Shown: positions 22,604 to 35,022 of the stretch, one piece after another
How positions within the stretch are numbered: position 1 is the first letter of the stretch
Layout: the number at the start of each line of letters is the position of its first letter
Translations under genes and position numbers: made by a program
NCBI RefSeq assembly: GCF_910591885.1
Contig: NC_063272.1
Coordinates: 15,946,364 to 16,010,363 of the forward strand
Direction of reading: 5' to 3'
From: Bombus terrestris
Taxonomy: Eukaryota; Arthropoda; Insecta; Hymenoptera; Apidae
DNA length: 64,000 nt
The notes under the pieces: model-generated
Database searches by the model: none
The model's input: the letters and a program-made list of their open reading frames with translations, nothing else
What the model was told of the DNA's origin: nothing

Positions 22604-23680
22604 TTGCTCGAACTCGCGGGAAAAAGACGAGTAGATATATATTATATAAAGGAAGAAAATGCTAATTGACTTCGGTTTTCACAATTATTAATATAGGCGC
22701 GAGAATATGAATGAACTTCGTTTGCATCCCGTGAATGAGCGATAGTGTAGTTCGCAATAAGCAATCATGACGTTTTGGCGTTTCATATCTTCGATGAGTT
22801 TTGTTTACTTTTATCTTTCTTCACGACGAGGATATTATTAATCGTAATTACTTGCACGTAATTTTTCTTATCTCAACAGGCGATATAACAGGTTCGATAT
22901 AGTAAAAGAAAAAAATAAATTTCCCAGAATCTTTCCACCGAGTGATTTATATAATTAATTACTCGTTAGAAGTAATCGCTCAATTTATTTCACTCGTATG
23001 CTATCTAATCACTGGCAATTGAAATCACAAGTGAAAATATAATTTCAACCTTAAACGTAGTTTCTATATAATCAGAACAATTTGATTTAAGACGAATTCC
23101 CAAGACCCCATTTAAATCGGCATTGTAGGAAAGTATCTCCATTCATGCGGCGTTAGACAAAGGGGATTACGTAAATGTACAGTTCCAGGCGGTTCATAGA
23201 AGACGACCTCAATAATCGAGGCTATCTATGAATACTTCGCGTATATGTGCAAGAGATCAAGGTCGATCTCATTGGCGATCGAACCAGCCTGATCATTAAG
23301 CTTGAGATCCTTTTTTAATGGACGCTCTGGTATCGTTATGCTCATCCGTCGTTCTTTGATTTACGTAATGCTCGTTTACATTAACGCGATGTACTTGTTC
23401 GATCCTTCGATCGCAGTTTTCTTTTCGGTGCATCGACATGGACGATCGGCAACGTGCACTGTCACCGTTATACCGATATCGTCTTCATTTGTATTAGCAG
23501 TTTAGAAACTTATTTCTTTCCAGCTTAGCCAGTGCCTTGTTCGAATTTCAAACCACATTTTACGACTTCGTTATTTTCGCGTTGCTCTCTTTTATCAGAT
23601 TGTTTTATCCTTCTAAGATCTAACGTTCTGTTTTTTCAGATTTGTAGTTAACATTCACGCCTCGTAGTAAAACTCGCGTA
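22604..23680. other. AT-rich noncoding sequence
   Basis: Slight GC enrichment at 23100-23300, otherwise AT-rich with no sustained frame or repeat. Confidence 0.5.
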
Positions 23681-23690
23681 TGTCGTTTAC

Positions 23691-23764
23691 CTGTACTTTT
23701 TATCGCACCAGTTGTAAAACTCGTTTCAGCAGCTGGACTCGATTCTTTCCTGCTCGTATAGTTG
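23691..23764 (-). other. Candidate 74-nt minus-strand exon
   Basis: On the minus strand, acceptor TTTCTCAGTTATTTTCAG adjoins 74 bases ending at ACAG/GTAAAC. Only one phase is open. It gives a Ser/Thr-rich 24-residue segment (begins NYTSRKESSPAAETSF) whose codons are almost all purine-first. The phase at its 5' side (one base completing a codon) is compatible with the two-base overhang of the exon ending at 40459, but no transcript evidence links them. Confidence 0.2.
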
Positions 23765-23769
23765 CTGAA

Positions 23770-25540
23770 AATAACTGAGAAACTGATTATCCACGTGTAC
23801 TGTTTTTAGACATTTTTTTAGCGATGATGAAACTTCCAAACGAATTCTTCAAAATTGTTAATCTTCGATATGTCGAGCTTTAATTTATTCGGGCACTTTA
23901 ATTATTATCATCAATACCACTATTGGACAAAGCCTTGAAATTTCGTCGAATTTTTCTTATGTTTTCTTATGATTTTCTATGTTTTCGTTTGATAGTAAAC
24001 AGTGGCAGGCTGGATGGCAATAAAGATCTTGTTTTTATTCCATTAATCAGAGGTACATTACTATCGACAGAAGTGAGATATTTGCCAAAAATGAATAACA
24101 CTCGAAACAGGGGAAATTCAATTGCTTTGTCTCATTTGAAATGAAACGCCTGGAGTAATACAGCAGAAAAAATTGTTCTTTTTTAAATACTTGGGGCGGT
24201 ACTAATTCGTCACTATCATCGATCTGGGTTCGCAGATACCTATCATTCGTTCACCCAGTGGACCAGCCGACCTAACCGGTGCGGTGGTACAGCTCGGATA
24301 AAAAATAAAACGCGCCCTCAGCCCGCTCGTAAATCTTTGGCCGAACAATAAAATTATTTGTACAAAAGTAATGGTATTCGGTATCATTGTACCGACGACG
24401 CATATTAATTTCAGTTCGCTTCGAAATGAAACAAAATGAACAGCATAATATGCAATGTATGCAAATAACGAAAAATGAAGTTATCTCTCCGATCGTGCTA
24501 GTACCTATTCGAGGCAATCTTCCTTAATGTGCTTGCAAGCTTCATACGATTTAGAATTTTGATTGGTTTGCAAATTGATTTTTTTTTAGATGTTTCTTCT
24601 TCGTCGTTTGCTTCGTTATATTCGTATAGATTTTACGATTATACAGGGTGTTTTTGCGGTACGACCGGAGAAGTAATATTCATTTTGAGATCATAAGTCG
24701 AGAATGCAAAATAATATGCATGATAAAACGACTTTGAGAATTCGTCACGTTAGCGTATATTAACTACAAGTCTCGATTACTATCTTTTTTTCCCACTTGT
24801 ATTTAGACCGCTCAGTATCTGATCAACTCCATGAATTGAACATTGATAACGTTACGGACAATAACTTTTAAGAATTTACGATTTTCGTTATTGTATTAAT
24901 AATATAATTCAAAGAGTATAACTCTGTATGTAATAACATGATCAACGTTTCAAACATTTTTTACGCGAATAAAAAGAATATTAAAAGATGTGATTGTATC
25001 TTATTTATGAAAATTCCAGTCGTACAATAATTGCAGACACTCGGTATGTTCCAGTAACAGCACAGAGATTATCACGCTTTGAAGCTGGAATTCTAAAGAA
25101 AAGTATATATCCACGCGTATTTGAAACTGTGAATCGGATTTCTTCTTAGTCATCGAGGTTGATGTTCTATTGCAATTACGTTAATTTCATTATTTAATAG
25201 CCTTGGGAATTCCAACGAAGTTACTACAGTTGATCCCGAATAACGGATATTATCTTATTACTGTAGACTGTATCTATCTCGTGTCACTCCTTCGAGACTC
25301 AACATAATGAATCGATGAAACGTAATGTTCTACCAATCTCATATTACTGTTCCTTCTGCTGATGCAGCGCGTATGCTTAAGTAAAAGCGTTTTTCAATCT
25401 CGTCAATTGCTTTACGCACAGTCCTGTAGCTACAAGGTACTTCCTATTTTTAATTTATAAATAATTCATTAATTAATGTTAGCTTATACTATACAAGCGG
25501 AAAAGTTGTGTCGTTTTCATATCAATTTTATTAAGTGTTG
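23770..25540. other. AT-rich noncoding sequence with a TE-like terminus
   Basis: 24200-24330 is GC-richer, with short minus-strand frames. TACAGGGTG at 24642-24650 resembles the terminal motif of widespread insect DNA transposons, but no matching opposite end was found nearby. The remainder shows nothing recognisable. Confidence 0.45.
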
Positions 25541-25545
25541 GTTCT

Positions 25546-25790
25546 AAAATTCTTTCAGTGTTTCCAATCAAAACATAATTATTTTAAAGATACAGAATTC
25601 TTCCTCGAATCGAATATTTTTACCACTTAATATAAAATTCTTTCAGCATTATTAATCTCAAAATAACTTCTTTAAAGATTTAGAATTCTTCATGAACAAA
25701 ATATTTTTCTTATGGAATAAAGCCTTAATTCTGAAGTTCGTTCAACGTTTTCATTACTTGAACGGAATTCTTATTTCTCGAACAAATATC
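25546..25790 (+). repeat. Diverged tandem array, ~88-bp period, about 3 copies
   Basis: Unit 1 (from 25546) and unit 2 (from 25634) align along their length: AAAATTCTTTCAG, TTTAAAGAT, AGAATTCTTC and GAA..AATATTTTT recur in order with period 88. A third, more diverged copy is visible as GGAATTCTTATTTCTCGAAC near 25763-25782. This is an old local tandem duplication. Confidence 0.6.
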
Positions 25791-25799
25791 TTTAACATA

Positions 25800-26640
25800 C
25801 AATCATTTTCCGTGATTCATTTCATCTTCTTTCCACCTTTTCTCATAAATGACTTGGTATTATGTAAATGCCTTTAACAGGGTATAATTCATGGATTCAC
25901 AATTTTCATTCTCATCTCTTTAATACGTTCATTGACTAACTTTTAGATCCAAATTAATACGTATTTCAACATCATATGTACGAAGTTGGATACAGAACAT
26001 AAATTAAAAATCACGATAGTTTATTAGGGAAAAATATATTCGTGAAACGTATATAAAGTCTTACAATATGGAAACAAATGTTACGTGAAAGTTATTTGTT
26101 AACATATAATAGAGGATAGTGAAATGCAGAATTTATCGACGAATGTTAGTTTAGTAGTTAACTACATGCAAATGCGCGGATCCAGAGTTTTATGGTATTC
26201 ATGGAATTATTCTCTTAACGATCGTTAACGTAATACGATGCCCATGTGTAAAGGAAGGCCTTGCAAGTTAATTATAAAAGTTTCTGAGAACGTGGAAAAT
26301 TTCTCGTATTTCTTTCAATTAATGATAAACAACATAAAATATTTCCATAACTATGATTCTTTTAATTGCAAGATGTTGCGATATCCTAAACGTATAGTCC
26401 TACAATGTTTAATTATTATAATAGATACATTTTTTAATTAATATAAATACTTATTTTATGATCCATACTTATCCCATAGTTTTATGAATCACCTACCATC
26501 TAACGATACCAATTGGCTATCAAATTTCGACTTTTACGACTTTTAACAACTGACAAATTGACAAATTGACAAATTTATAACTTTAACAACGACTTTAAAA
26601 TCACTGCGTTATACCATATTTCAGTATAGCAAACTTCTCT
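25800..26640. other. AT-rich noncoding sequence
   Basis: This contains the perfect 14-bp palindrome TTAACGATCGTTAA (26215-26228) and three exact tandem copies of TGACAAAT (26551-26574). No gene is visible. Confidence 0.55.
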
Positions 26641-26650
26641 GGTATCCCCT

Positions 26651-26977
26651 TCAGGTGTATTCTGCCTTGGTCACGCACGCACGATGCGTGTTTCGTCCAG
26701 GTACACAAATGACGCTCCGGTTTCGATTAGTTTCCAGTTGAATGATGCCTACGTGTGTGATCGTAGCGCGTATTTGCACGCGTTTAGAGTCTCGTTTCAT
26801 TACGTCTGCGACAACGTTACTACCGACCCACATATCGTAGCTGTTAGTTGCGTAACTAGCTAATACGCGTATTGTGCATGCGGACGAGAAGAATGACAGT
26901 AGAAACGCACGTGTATACGCAATTAGTTGGTGTACGTGTGCGTGATACCGTAGATACGTGAAAATACGAAGAGACAT
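26651..26977 (-). CDS. Hypothetical 108-aa frame within the longest open frame
   Basis: The minus strand is open from 27205 to TGA at 26651-26653 (184 codons), the longest uninterrupted frame I find in the window. The first ATG is at 26977. The last 60 residues have strong purine-first codon bias and look like ordinary protein (contains DMWVGSNVVADVMKRDSK). An N-terminal hydrophobic stretch (AFLLSFFSSA) could be a membrane segment. However, the plus strand in the same codon register is also open for 59 codons from an ATG near 26683, so the periodicity does not fix the strand. The 5' extension contains a 13-bp tandem repeat that would cycle the frame, so coding above 26977 is unlikely. Confidence 0.25.
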   Translation of the reverse strand: MSLRIFTYLRYHAHVHQLIAYTRAFLLSFFSSACTIRVLASYATNSYDMWVGSNVVADVMKRDSKRVQIRATITHVGIIQLETNRNRSVICVPGRNTHRACVTKAEYT

Positions 26978-27134
26978 TCTAATTTGACCCGGCGAGTACA
27001 GATGAGACAGGTCAGGTCCGAGATACTTGGATGAAATGGAAACGCGGAATGACGAAAATTCTGGCGAGCCGCGGCGATGTCTTAGCACGTAGCCTTGCGG
27101 TTTAAATATACGGCGCGGGTTAAAGTGACTTCTC

Positions 27135-27173
27135 GTAGAAAGCGCTCGAAGAAAGCACTCGAAGAAAGCACTT
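27135..27173 (+). repeat. Three tandem 13-bp units
   Basis: Units GTAGAAAGCGCTC, GAAGAAAGCACTC and GAAGAAAGCACTT follow one another without gaps. The period is not a multiple of three. Confidence 0.9.
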
Positions 27174-27205
27174 ACGTTTATCTGAAAATGATTCAGATAC
27201 TCCCT

Positions 27206-30200
27206 TTATAAAGGTGTTTTGGAGTTTTTGAGTTAAATTAGTTCTTAGAAGCAGTGTTAGAATGTTAAAGAGGAAAATAAAAAAGTCTTTAGATACATAA
27301 ATTCATGGAATAAGTAAATTGTCAAATACGGAGAAGATAACTATGATAAACAATAAATATTATATCGAGGGCTGATTAATAGAAAAAACACTTAATTTCT
27401 TTTCTTTCGAGGACAAACGAAAGTGTCAGAGTTTCTCGATCTGGTATACTCCTAAAAAGTAACGAATATTTAATGTCATCAGAATTTTCTATAAAATTAT
27501 GCATTAGGCATTTATAGTCCATTCATAATCATTAAACATTTATAGTCTGTTTCACACAAATATCGGCGAAACACTCGCACGAACTACATAATGCAGCAAT
27601 CGCTAAACATGCTCCATTTAAATACAGATCGCTTACTAGAAAGTAGCCATAGCGTAGCAACTGAATTACAGTGATGCGCGGTCTGTTACTTAACGAAATA
27701 AAATGTTAATAAATAGCCGTATTCGAGAGTTATCGAAGGAGAGGAGGAGGAGGGGATCTAAGAGTTCTAAACGACTGTTAATGCAATGTTAGACCGGTCG
27801 TAAGGAAGAAAAAGAAAGTCTAAACGCATCAACGCCTGGCATTATTCTGCGCTTTGAACACGCTCGTTGCCGACCAGCATAAAAGCTACCCATAAACACC
27901 CGTCCACAATGAGGGACCTCCTCTACGCCGTATAATACCGGTTGATGTTGAACGGTGTGCATCGTGCACGGGATGAAGGTAAAACAGGCTCTGTGAGAAT
28001 CGCGAAACGACGAAGACTGGCAAAAGATCCTCCCGTTTGCCAGTAGTTAAGCGGTCGGTGACTTTTTCCTTAAAAAGGAGCCGGGGCAAGGCGGTTTCCG
28101 CGTCTCTGAATGTATTCAGGTTGAGTGTTTGCTACCAGTGAAACGCGTTACCATACAATTTTCCTTCTATAAAAGAGATTTCCTCCCGGGATTAGTGTAT
28201 TTGCTTTAATCTGTCCGCTAGCACTGATTGATTTTGCCTAAGGTATTATTTCCACGGCTGAAGTAATCTTCCCGATTTAATGTTCGAAGAGAAGAGAAAA
28301 TACGTTGATGATGGTGTATTTGATGATTTTTATTCCTTTTCAGTAGTTGCTTTTTCTTTTTAGTGTGAAATATGTATGGAAGAATGGAGATATAGTGATA
28401 TGGGAAGAAAAAAGGGTTAAAGGTTCCATTGTTAAGCCACGAAAGCTTGCATGCGAACCTTCTCTTTATTTTAAATACTGTCAGATGTAATTCTAATCCA
28501 ATTGCTTTTTTCTATCGTTAAAAGATTTGTCAATACCCAAGGCAGCACGAAAAATTCGTCGTCGATACGCATTATTTCTTGTATTAATTTTATACTACCT
28601 TTTTAATGACAGTAGAAGTCTTTGTTTGTCGAAACAAACGTAAAATTGGAGTATACAAACTCTGTTAGGGTAGCAGCAGCTTTTACAGAAAACAGAGATT
28701 TAAACAAATTGTCTTATTACGATAAAAAGTATTTCTACTTTAATAAGTTATGTTAAACGTATGTACGTGTTTAATTTTTTGACAATTTTACTGTTTCAAT
28801 GTAGCTTTGTAATTCCGGAAATAACAAATTAAGAATGTTAATTCGCGGAGGTTGGAAATCTATCTGTTGACGCAAGCCTTAATTGATATAGATGCCGGCA
28901 AATGGACCATTGACAAAGAACAGGAGAAAACCAAGATCTAGGCAATTACTAAGCTAGTCAGGTCAGACCAGGTCCTTTGTTTTACGACGTCGGTGTTCTC
29001 TCTCTCTCTTTTCTTCATCTCTCTTTCTCCTTCCATTTTCTTTCTGACCTACAAAATTCCAACTCGTTTCCCCTCGCGTTCACAGACACGTTCTCGATTT
29101 TGTACCTCACTTTACCTGCAGTTAGTTAAAAAACAGAATTTTGCTCTGACACGCTAGGAAAAGTTCTATCTGACCCTCTCTGTTAAATTTACTGGCGAGA
29201 AAACGGTTTGCAAAAAATTTGATCTTCCACTTTGTAATATGCAGTGTCATACTCCTGCAAAATCTTTTCACTTGAGTTTCCAGAGATTGTATCAATTATT
29301 CTCGATTAAAAATATTTAATTTATATTTCATCTTTATTACTCTGAGATAAAGTTCATAGAATTTTATATGAAAATATTTCGACACACTTGTAAAAATAAG
29401 TTTTCGAGAGTCACGCTTCAACGATTCTGACATAGATGATCTCAATTAAAATGATATTGTTACATGTACCCATATTTCTATGTAAATAAAAATCGACATC
29501 AATTTTGTGAAAAGTATCCGCGTATCTTGTGCAACTATAAAGAAAGATCCATGTGAAATCCATCAAAACGACAAGTTTGCTAATTCTGTTATTAACTACC
29601 AATTCAATCATATGATCGATCTCATGTATTCTTGAATTACTAATGCACTTTATAAAAAGAAAGATAAAGAAATAATCTGACCTGAAATAACAAACGAATA
29701 AATATGCCCTATAATCTAACATAATCAAATACAATTTCTTAAATCAAATAACCATAGTTTAATCCTGTAACCATAACACACGCCAGAAAATGGGTTAAAC
29801 TCGCGTCAGTCACAACTCAATACCTGCAATGCAATTTCTTGCATTATTTGCCTCGACTTTCTAAATTCGAGGATTACTCTCTAGCCCTGTCGAAACAGTC
29901 CCATTGATAATTTCTGGTTAGAAAGGTAGAACTCTGTCGAACGCCTCGTTCGTCTATATAGCTACGTTCTTTTTCACGCGAGAGTAGGAAGCGTGGATTG
30001 CCGGTTAAATCGTAAAATATAATTAATCGGACAGTGGTTGGCCGTGTACCAGGCTTCCAACAGTCTTTGCTGAGCTTCTGGCCTCTATCCAGAATTAATA
30101 CCTGTGCTAGCACGATATTCCACTCTCTTTATAGGAAGTACCACCCAGCTGTCGCTATACCTATATGCTACTGAACGAGTACTGTCCAGTTCTGGTTGTA

Positions 30201-33200
30201 TATACCACGTTCTGTACAGAATATCCAGACAATCTTCGATAGTTTCACGCTAACACAGGCACTGGTAGATCATACTTTCGTTCCTCTCTCTTCTTCCATC
30301 GATTTCTGAAACGTTTTTGGACGATCACTATTTTTCGATGATTGCCGTCTTGCAATATGACGATCTTGCAATTTTTTGCTCGAGTCTCTCAGAAATCAAA
30401 CTGACTAATACTCTGCATATTTTTTTATTGATATTAATATTGAGTTCCCAAGAAACAAATAATACGAGAAGTTCATTCGTCGCAAGAAGTTGTCATAATT
30501 AATGGTAAATTCTAAGGTAAATTTAAGGAACCATGTTTGTAACGTCATCATCTTTCAAATTATGGAGCTGATCGATGTGACTTGGGAAACGTTTTACTAA
30601 TTATATATACTTATTAATTTTTCATGGGATATTATGGATGTTGAATATTCTTGCTGATGTCTTGACATTCGAGCTGATGTTACATTCGAGACACTAGTAC
30701 ATTTGTTCAAAGAACGTCTGCTTCGATACAATTGGCGAAATCAATGGAACTTTATACTCGAGTGTCTACGGTATTGCGACAAACTTATAAATCACCCAGA
30801 GTTACGCTGGCAAAATGCAAATCGACCAGCAGAAACTCTTAGATTCACTTCTGAATATCAAGTATCGAAGATCGGTCGCGTATAATGGCGCGTCGAACGT
30901 CGAGATCATGTTTAGCAGTTTCCGTGAAAGCAAAGCCGCATATAAATCGACCTCCTTCCTTTGATACTTTCTTCGATAACATAAATTTACATATTACGCA
31001 ATTCGCGTATTTATATACACAAACAGAAACGTTTAGCAGTGTTTTAACATTTCTATTATCACATTCTTAATGGCTTTGTGTCTACCATATTTTCACTGAA
31101 AATCAGGTGTATTTTAATTATGTATTTACGGAAGATTCAAAGGTACAAAAATTTGCAAAATAAACGTAATATTTGTTCGATTTTTATTTCATTCATTATT
31201 TAGTGATAGTACTGTTAATTCATACAAACACTGCAAACTTTATGTCGAACAATTATAAACACTTAGCACGCTTTAATATGCATAAAGACACGAAGTAATT
31301 ATTGAGATTTATTATATCAAATTTCTCATCAGTATCTCCGATACTTATCCCACTGGGTCAACGACGCAGAATTATTTAATAAACCACTTGCAACGAAACC
31401 ATCTCGAGTAACTTTTTTCCTCGGAGGATACACGGATACTAAATTAAAGCAACCTTAACCAAACTGAAACTCTGAAAATTGTCCATAATTGGAACTTCTC
31501 AATTCTCGAACGCATAATTTAACGCAACACAAAAGAGGAGGAAGTCCTCCATTACGATAGACAGGAGCCAAGAAAAGCAGAGAGAAGACAGGCAACCAAG
31601 AAGGTTGATAGTTCAGAAGGGACTCTAGAAGGGGGGGACAAAGGGGTTGTAAAGTGAAGATATTTTCGGTACGCTTATTCCCACGTGCGTACAAGTTGTA
31701 TGTACAAGTAGGAGCGCGCAACGTTTGCACGTTTCCTTTGCAGACGATCCGCGTTGGTGAAGTCAGAGGGATCGGCAACCTCTGGCCAGTACACGAGGGA
31801 GATTAAATTATTTATACCGGCCACTTTGGCGCGCCGCCTCGTTTCAAGCCTCGCTCCGATATTCGATTATTATCGATTACGCGCTATTAGACGGTGCCCG
31901 TTTCGACGTCTTTGCGGCCGGTAAGCTTGTAAAATTGGAGCCACTCCGCTGATTCTTCCCAGCCGCTTGTATCCCTTCTTCTTCGCTTCTTTTTGTTTCT
32001 CTGTGAAACAAAGCTCTTAATGATGGTTGCTCGAAATTTTAATTAAAAATATAATAGAATTCTAATTTGATTTACAAATTTTGTTGAATTACAAATACGA
32101 AAATGTGAAAAATATGTTTCAAATTCAATTTGAACAATTATATATTATAATATTGTGGGAATGAAAGACGTTAATTTAATACATCAACACAGTAAAAATA
32201 GATGGACCTACTTTAGTATGGAGCAAGTGGATACTGTGAATCTTATTGGTACCATTCCTATTTTGATTGGCATTGTAATTATTATTTAATTTGGTTTTGA
32301 AAACATGGATATGAGACAACAAAAAATAAATCATATTTATTGCTACATAGATGAAATTGTCAAATCAATCTATTTACAGCGAGGGATGGGGAATTAGGTT
32401 TATATGTGTATTCTTTTCGTGTATCGATATATCCCAAAGAAAATGTATGATTTGTCCCACACGACGACTATTACATAAAAATAACTCCATAGAGAAAAGT
32501 AAGGAATATAAATAGCTAAAAGAAGAAGTTATTTTACCTTCAAATAACTAAGTACGGCTTTAGATGAAATTGATTCAGGATACAAGGATGAAGAAAAATT
32601 TATATAATTAAATAACTTCTTACAACTTCAGGGATTCGTTGTGACAGATTTACGTATACTGAGTGATTGAATGTGTCAATTTGACCTATATCTTTATAGA
32701 ATTACTTCGAATAATTATTTTTATTCATCGTTAATTGTTTATTTTTGGACATCAGATAGTTCACTTCAAATTCGATTGAGGAAATGTAAAATATAAATAT
32801 TATTTCGCCTTCACATAAACGACTCAACACCATGAACGTACACTATCCACATGGAAATCAGTCATCGTCGAAAATCAGTTACAATCGAATGCCACGGATG
32901 AAAATTTATTAAATTTCGTTCCACCGTCGAGAGGAGAAGCATTTTTCGCGAAAGGTTCGCGAATGACGAAATTAATTTGGACCCGTCGAAACGAAATTAT
33001 CGAATCGTTGAAATGAAATTATCGAACTGACAATTACCGGGAAACGAGAAACCTGTAACGTTGACTAAAATTCACCCAGTGTATTACCGGATGAATGAAA
33101 ATTACTTTCCACGAAGATTTATTATTCTTGCGCCCTGTCATGAGAAAACCGGTTTTCAAGATAAAATCTTCGTCTTCTAAAACGATCGAGGGAGCACCGA

Positions 33201-33860
33201 CAAGCTCCATGACGATCAAATTGTCGAGGATGCTTAGTAGAGTAGCTTCGAATGAGATTAACTCGAACGATATCGTTCGATAGGCTCGAGTCAGGAATCA
33301 GGTTTGAAATCGCGAAAACTGGGTGAAAGAAACGAGGTTGCGCTTCGTGGTTGTGTATTCACTATCGTTTATAAGCATTTTGACACTACGTGCAGTTCAA
33401 TCAAAATGTTGATATCTTTAAAGTTACAATACGACGTTTCTGTGCCGTTAATTTTGTACTTTTCGCCATATGTCGATTCAGATCTAAACTAAAACAAGGA
33501 ACGTCATTGCCTGCATCGTTCTAGTTCCATGCTTATTTCTAATGGAAAAATCCTGTGTTTCATTAATGAACTTTTCATGTTTCTTCTTAAATCTTTTTAA
33601 TATCCCACTAAAATTAGTATCTGTGTTCAAAAGTTACATTATTTGATAAAAATTCATAATAAGGAAGCTATAGACCTTTTAAACAAGCCAATATGAATAT
33701 ACGATAGATATCATCTGATTGGTTTCAAATTTAACCAATATAATCCTCGTAATCGTGTCTCGTTACATCGCTAATGATATTCCAAGATGTTTTATATAAA
33801 ACAAGCAATATGCATACATAAGTATTTCATTTAATTGCAATAACGTGGAAATGTCCAAAT
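27206..33860. other. Long AT-rich noncoding stretch
   Basis: I find no supportable gene. It includes a short (GAG)n at 27738-27755, CpG-richer patches at 27840-28110 and 31680-31930, a CT-rich patch at 28998-29040, the hairpin GTTTGT-CGAA-ACAAAC near 28627-28642, a duplicated GAAATTATCGAA phrase at about 32990-33026 and an 18-bp palindrome at 33263-33280. Frames at 29411-29734 and 31455-31778 (minus) lack codon bias. The rest shows nothing. Confidence 0.5.
33263..33280. repeat. 18-bp perfect palindrome
   Basis: TCGAACGATATCGTTCGA is exactly self-complementary over 18 bases. Such a site could be bound by a dimeric factor. It lies in a slightly GC-richer patch and no gene is adjacent. Confidence 0.9.
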
Positions 33861-35002
33861 ATAATACTTATGAATCATGGTGTACATTTCTCTCGTAGAA
33901 TTGATTACACTCGTGTATCCTCACGCGGTATCGAAGGTGCAGTCTCAGACAGATCCCACGCGTCTAAATGCACACGCTCCTTTCATCTAGCGTCCGTTCG
34001 TTTGTCCCTGTGCGGTTTGCTGCGAGTATTCGCGTGTAACGCGTCTCACATGTATTGCCGACGGCTCATGTTAAAGCATCGTCCATATAAACGACCTTTC
34101 AGTGCGTGCTCCAGTCATTTTAATAGCAGAAGCGAGAAGATTGCCAGTTAAGCTCAGAATGTTCAGGCAAATGGGATATCGATAACTGGATAAGTTGCAT
34201 TGACGTTATCGTAGTGTTCGTGGAATAGAGTTTACAGCGGACTAAGTAATTAATAACGAAATGGATTGGACTTCTACTTCGAAACATATCTTTTATGTTT
34301 ATCAGAAACGATGAATAGCAATCACCGTTTTGTTTTTTTATTCGAAAACGAATTAACGTAAATAATATATGATATCGATGATAGGTATCGATGAATAAAG
34401 TCGCGGAAGTTCTGCAATAATGAATAGATTACATAAAACAAATTATGTAAAACAGGTTACATAAAGTAATCTTCCTTTTACTTATTTATTTTATTAATTA
34501 ACTTGTATCGCAATGTACATATATTGATATGCAGAGCCATGTAACTTCAGTAATAACATTACTGTTAATGATTGAATCACGTCATATCAAAATGCTTAAA
34601 TTGATATTATTTCTACTCTAAAACTATGTAATGTTTTAAATAAAGAATAAAATATTTTATAATTTAAAAGTTTCATAAGAGTGTTATAACATTCAGATAT
34701 TCAGAAAGGAAATTACTGCACTAGATACATCATACCACTATGCCAAGCACGTACGCAATATCGTTACTTTAACACAACTACGTATTTCATACGAGCGTAA
34801 TAACCATAGAAAAAGCACATGCAATTTATGCAAAACAATTTACGTTTTATACCACACAGAGGATATTTTATGCTCCCCTCTAGAAATATTATTTGAAAAC
34901 CACAAGCGAAAAACACGATAAGTCACATCTTTCATCTCACATGAGAGCAATTTTAAAATCCAGTCGTCAGCGAATTACATACATATTATCAAAACTGTCT
35001 TT

Positions 35003-35022
35003 TTATTATTATTATTATTATT
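35003..35022 (+). repeat. (ATT)n microsatellite
   Basis: About six to seven trinucleotide units. Confidence 0.95.
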
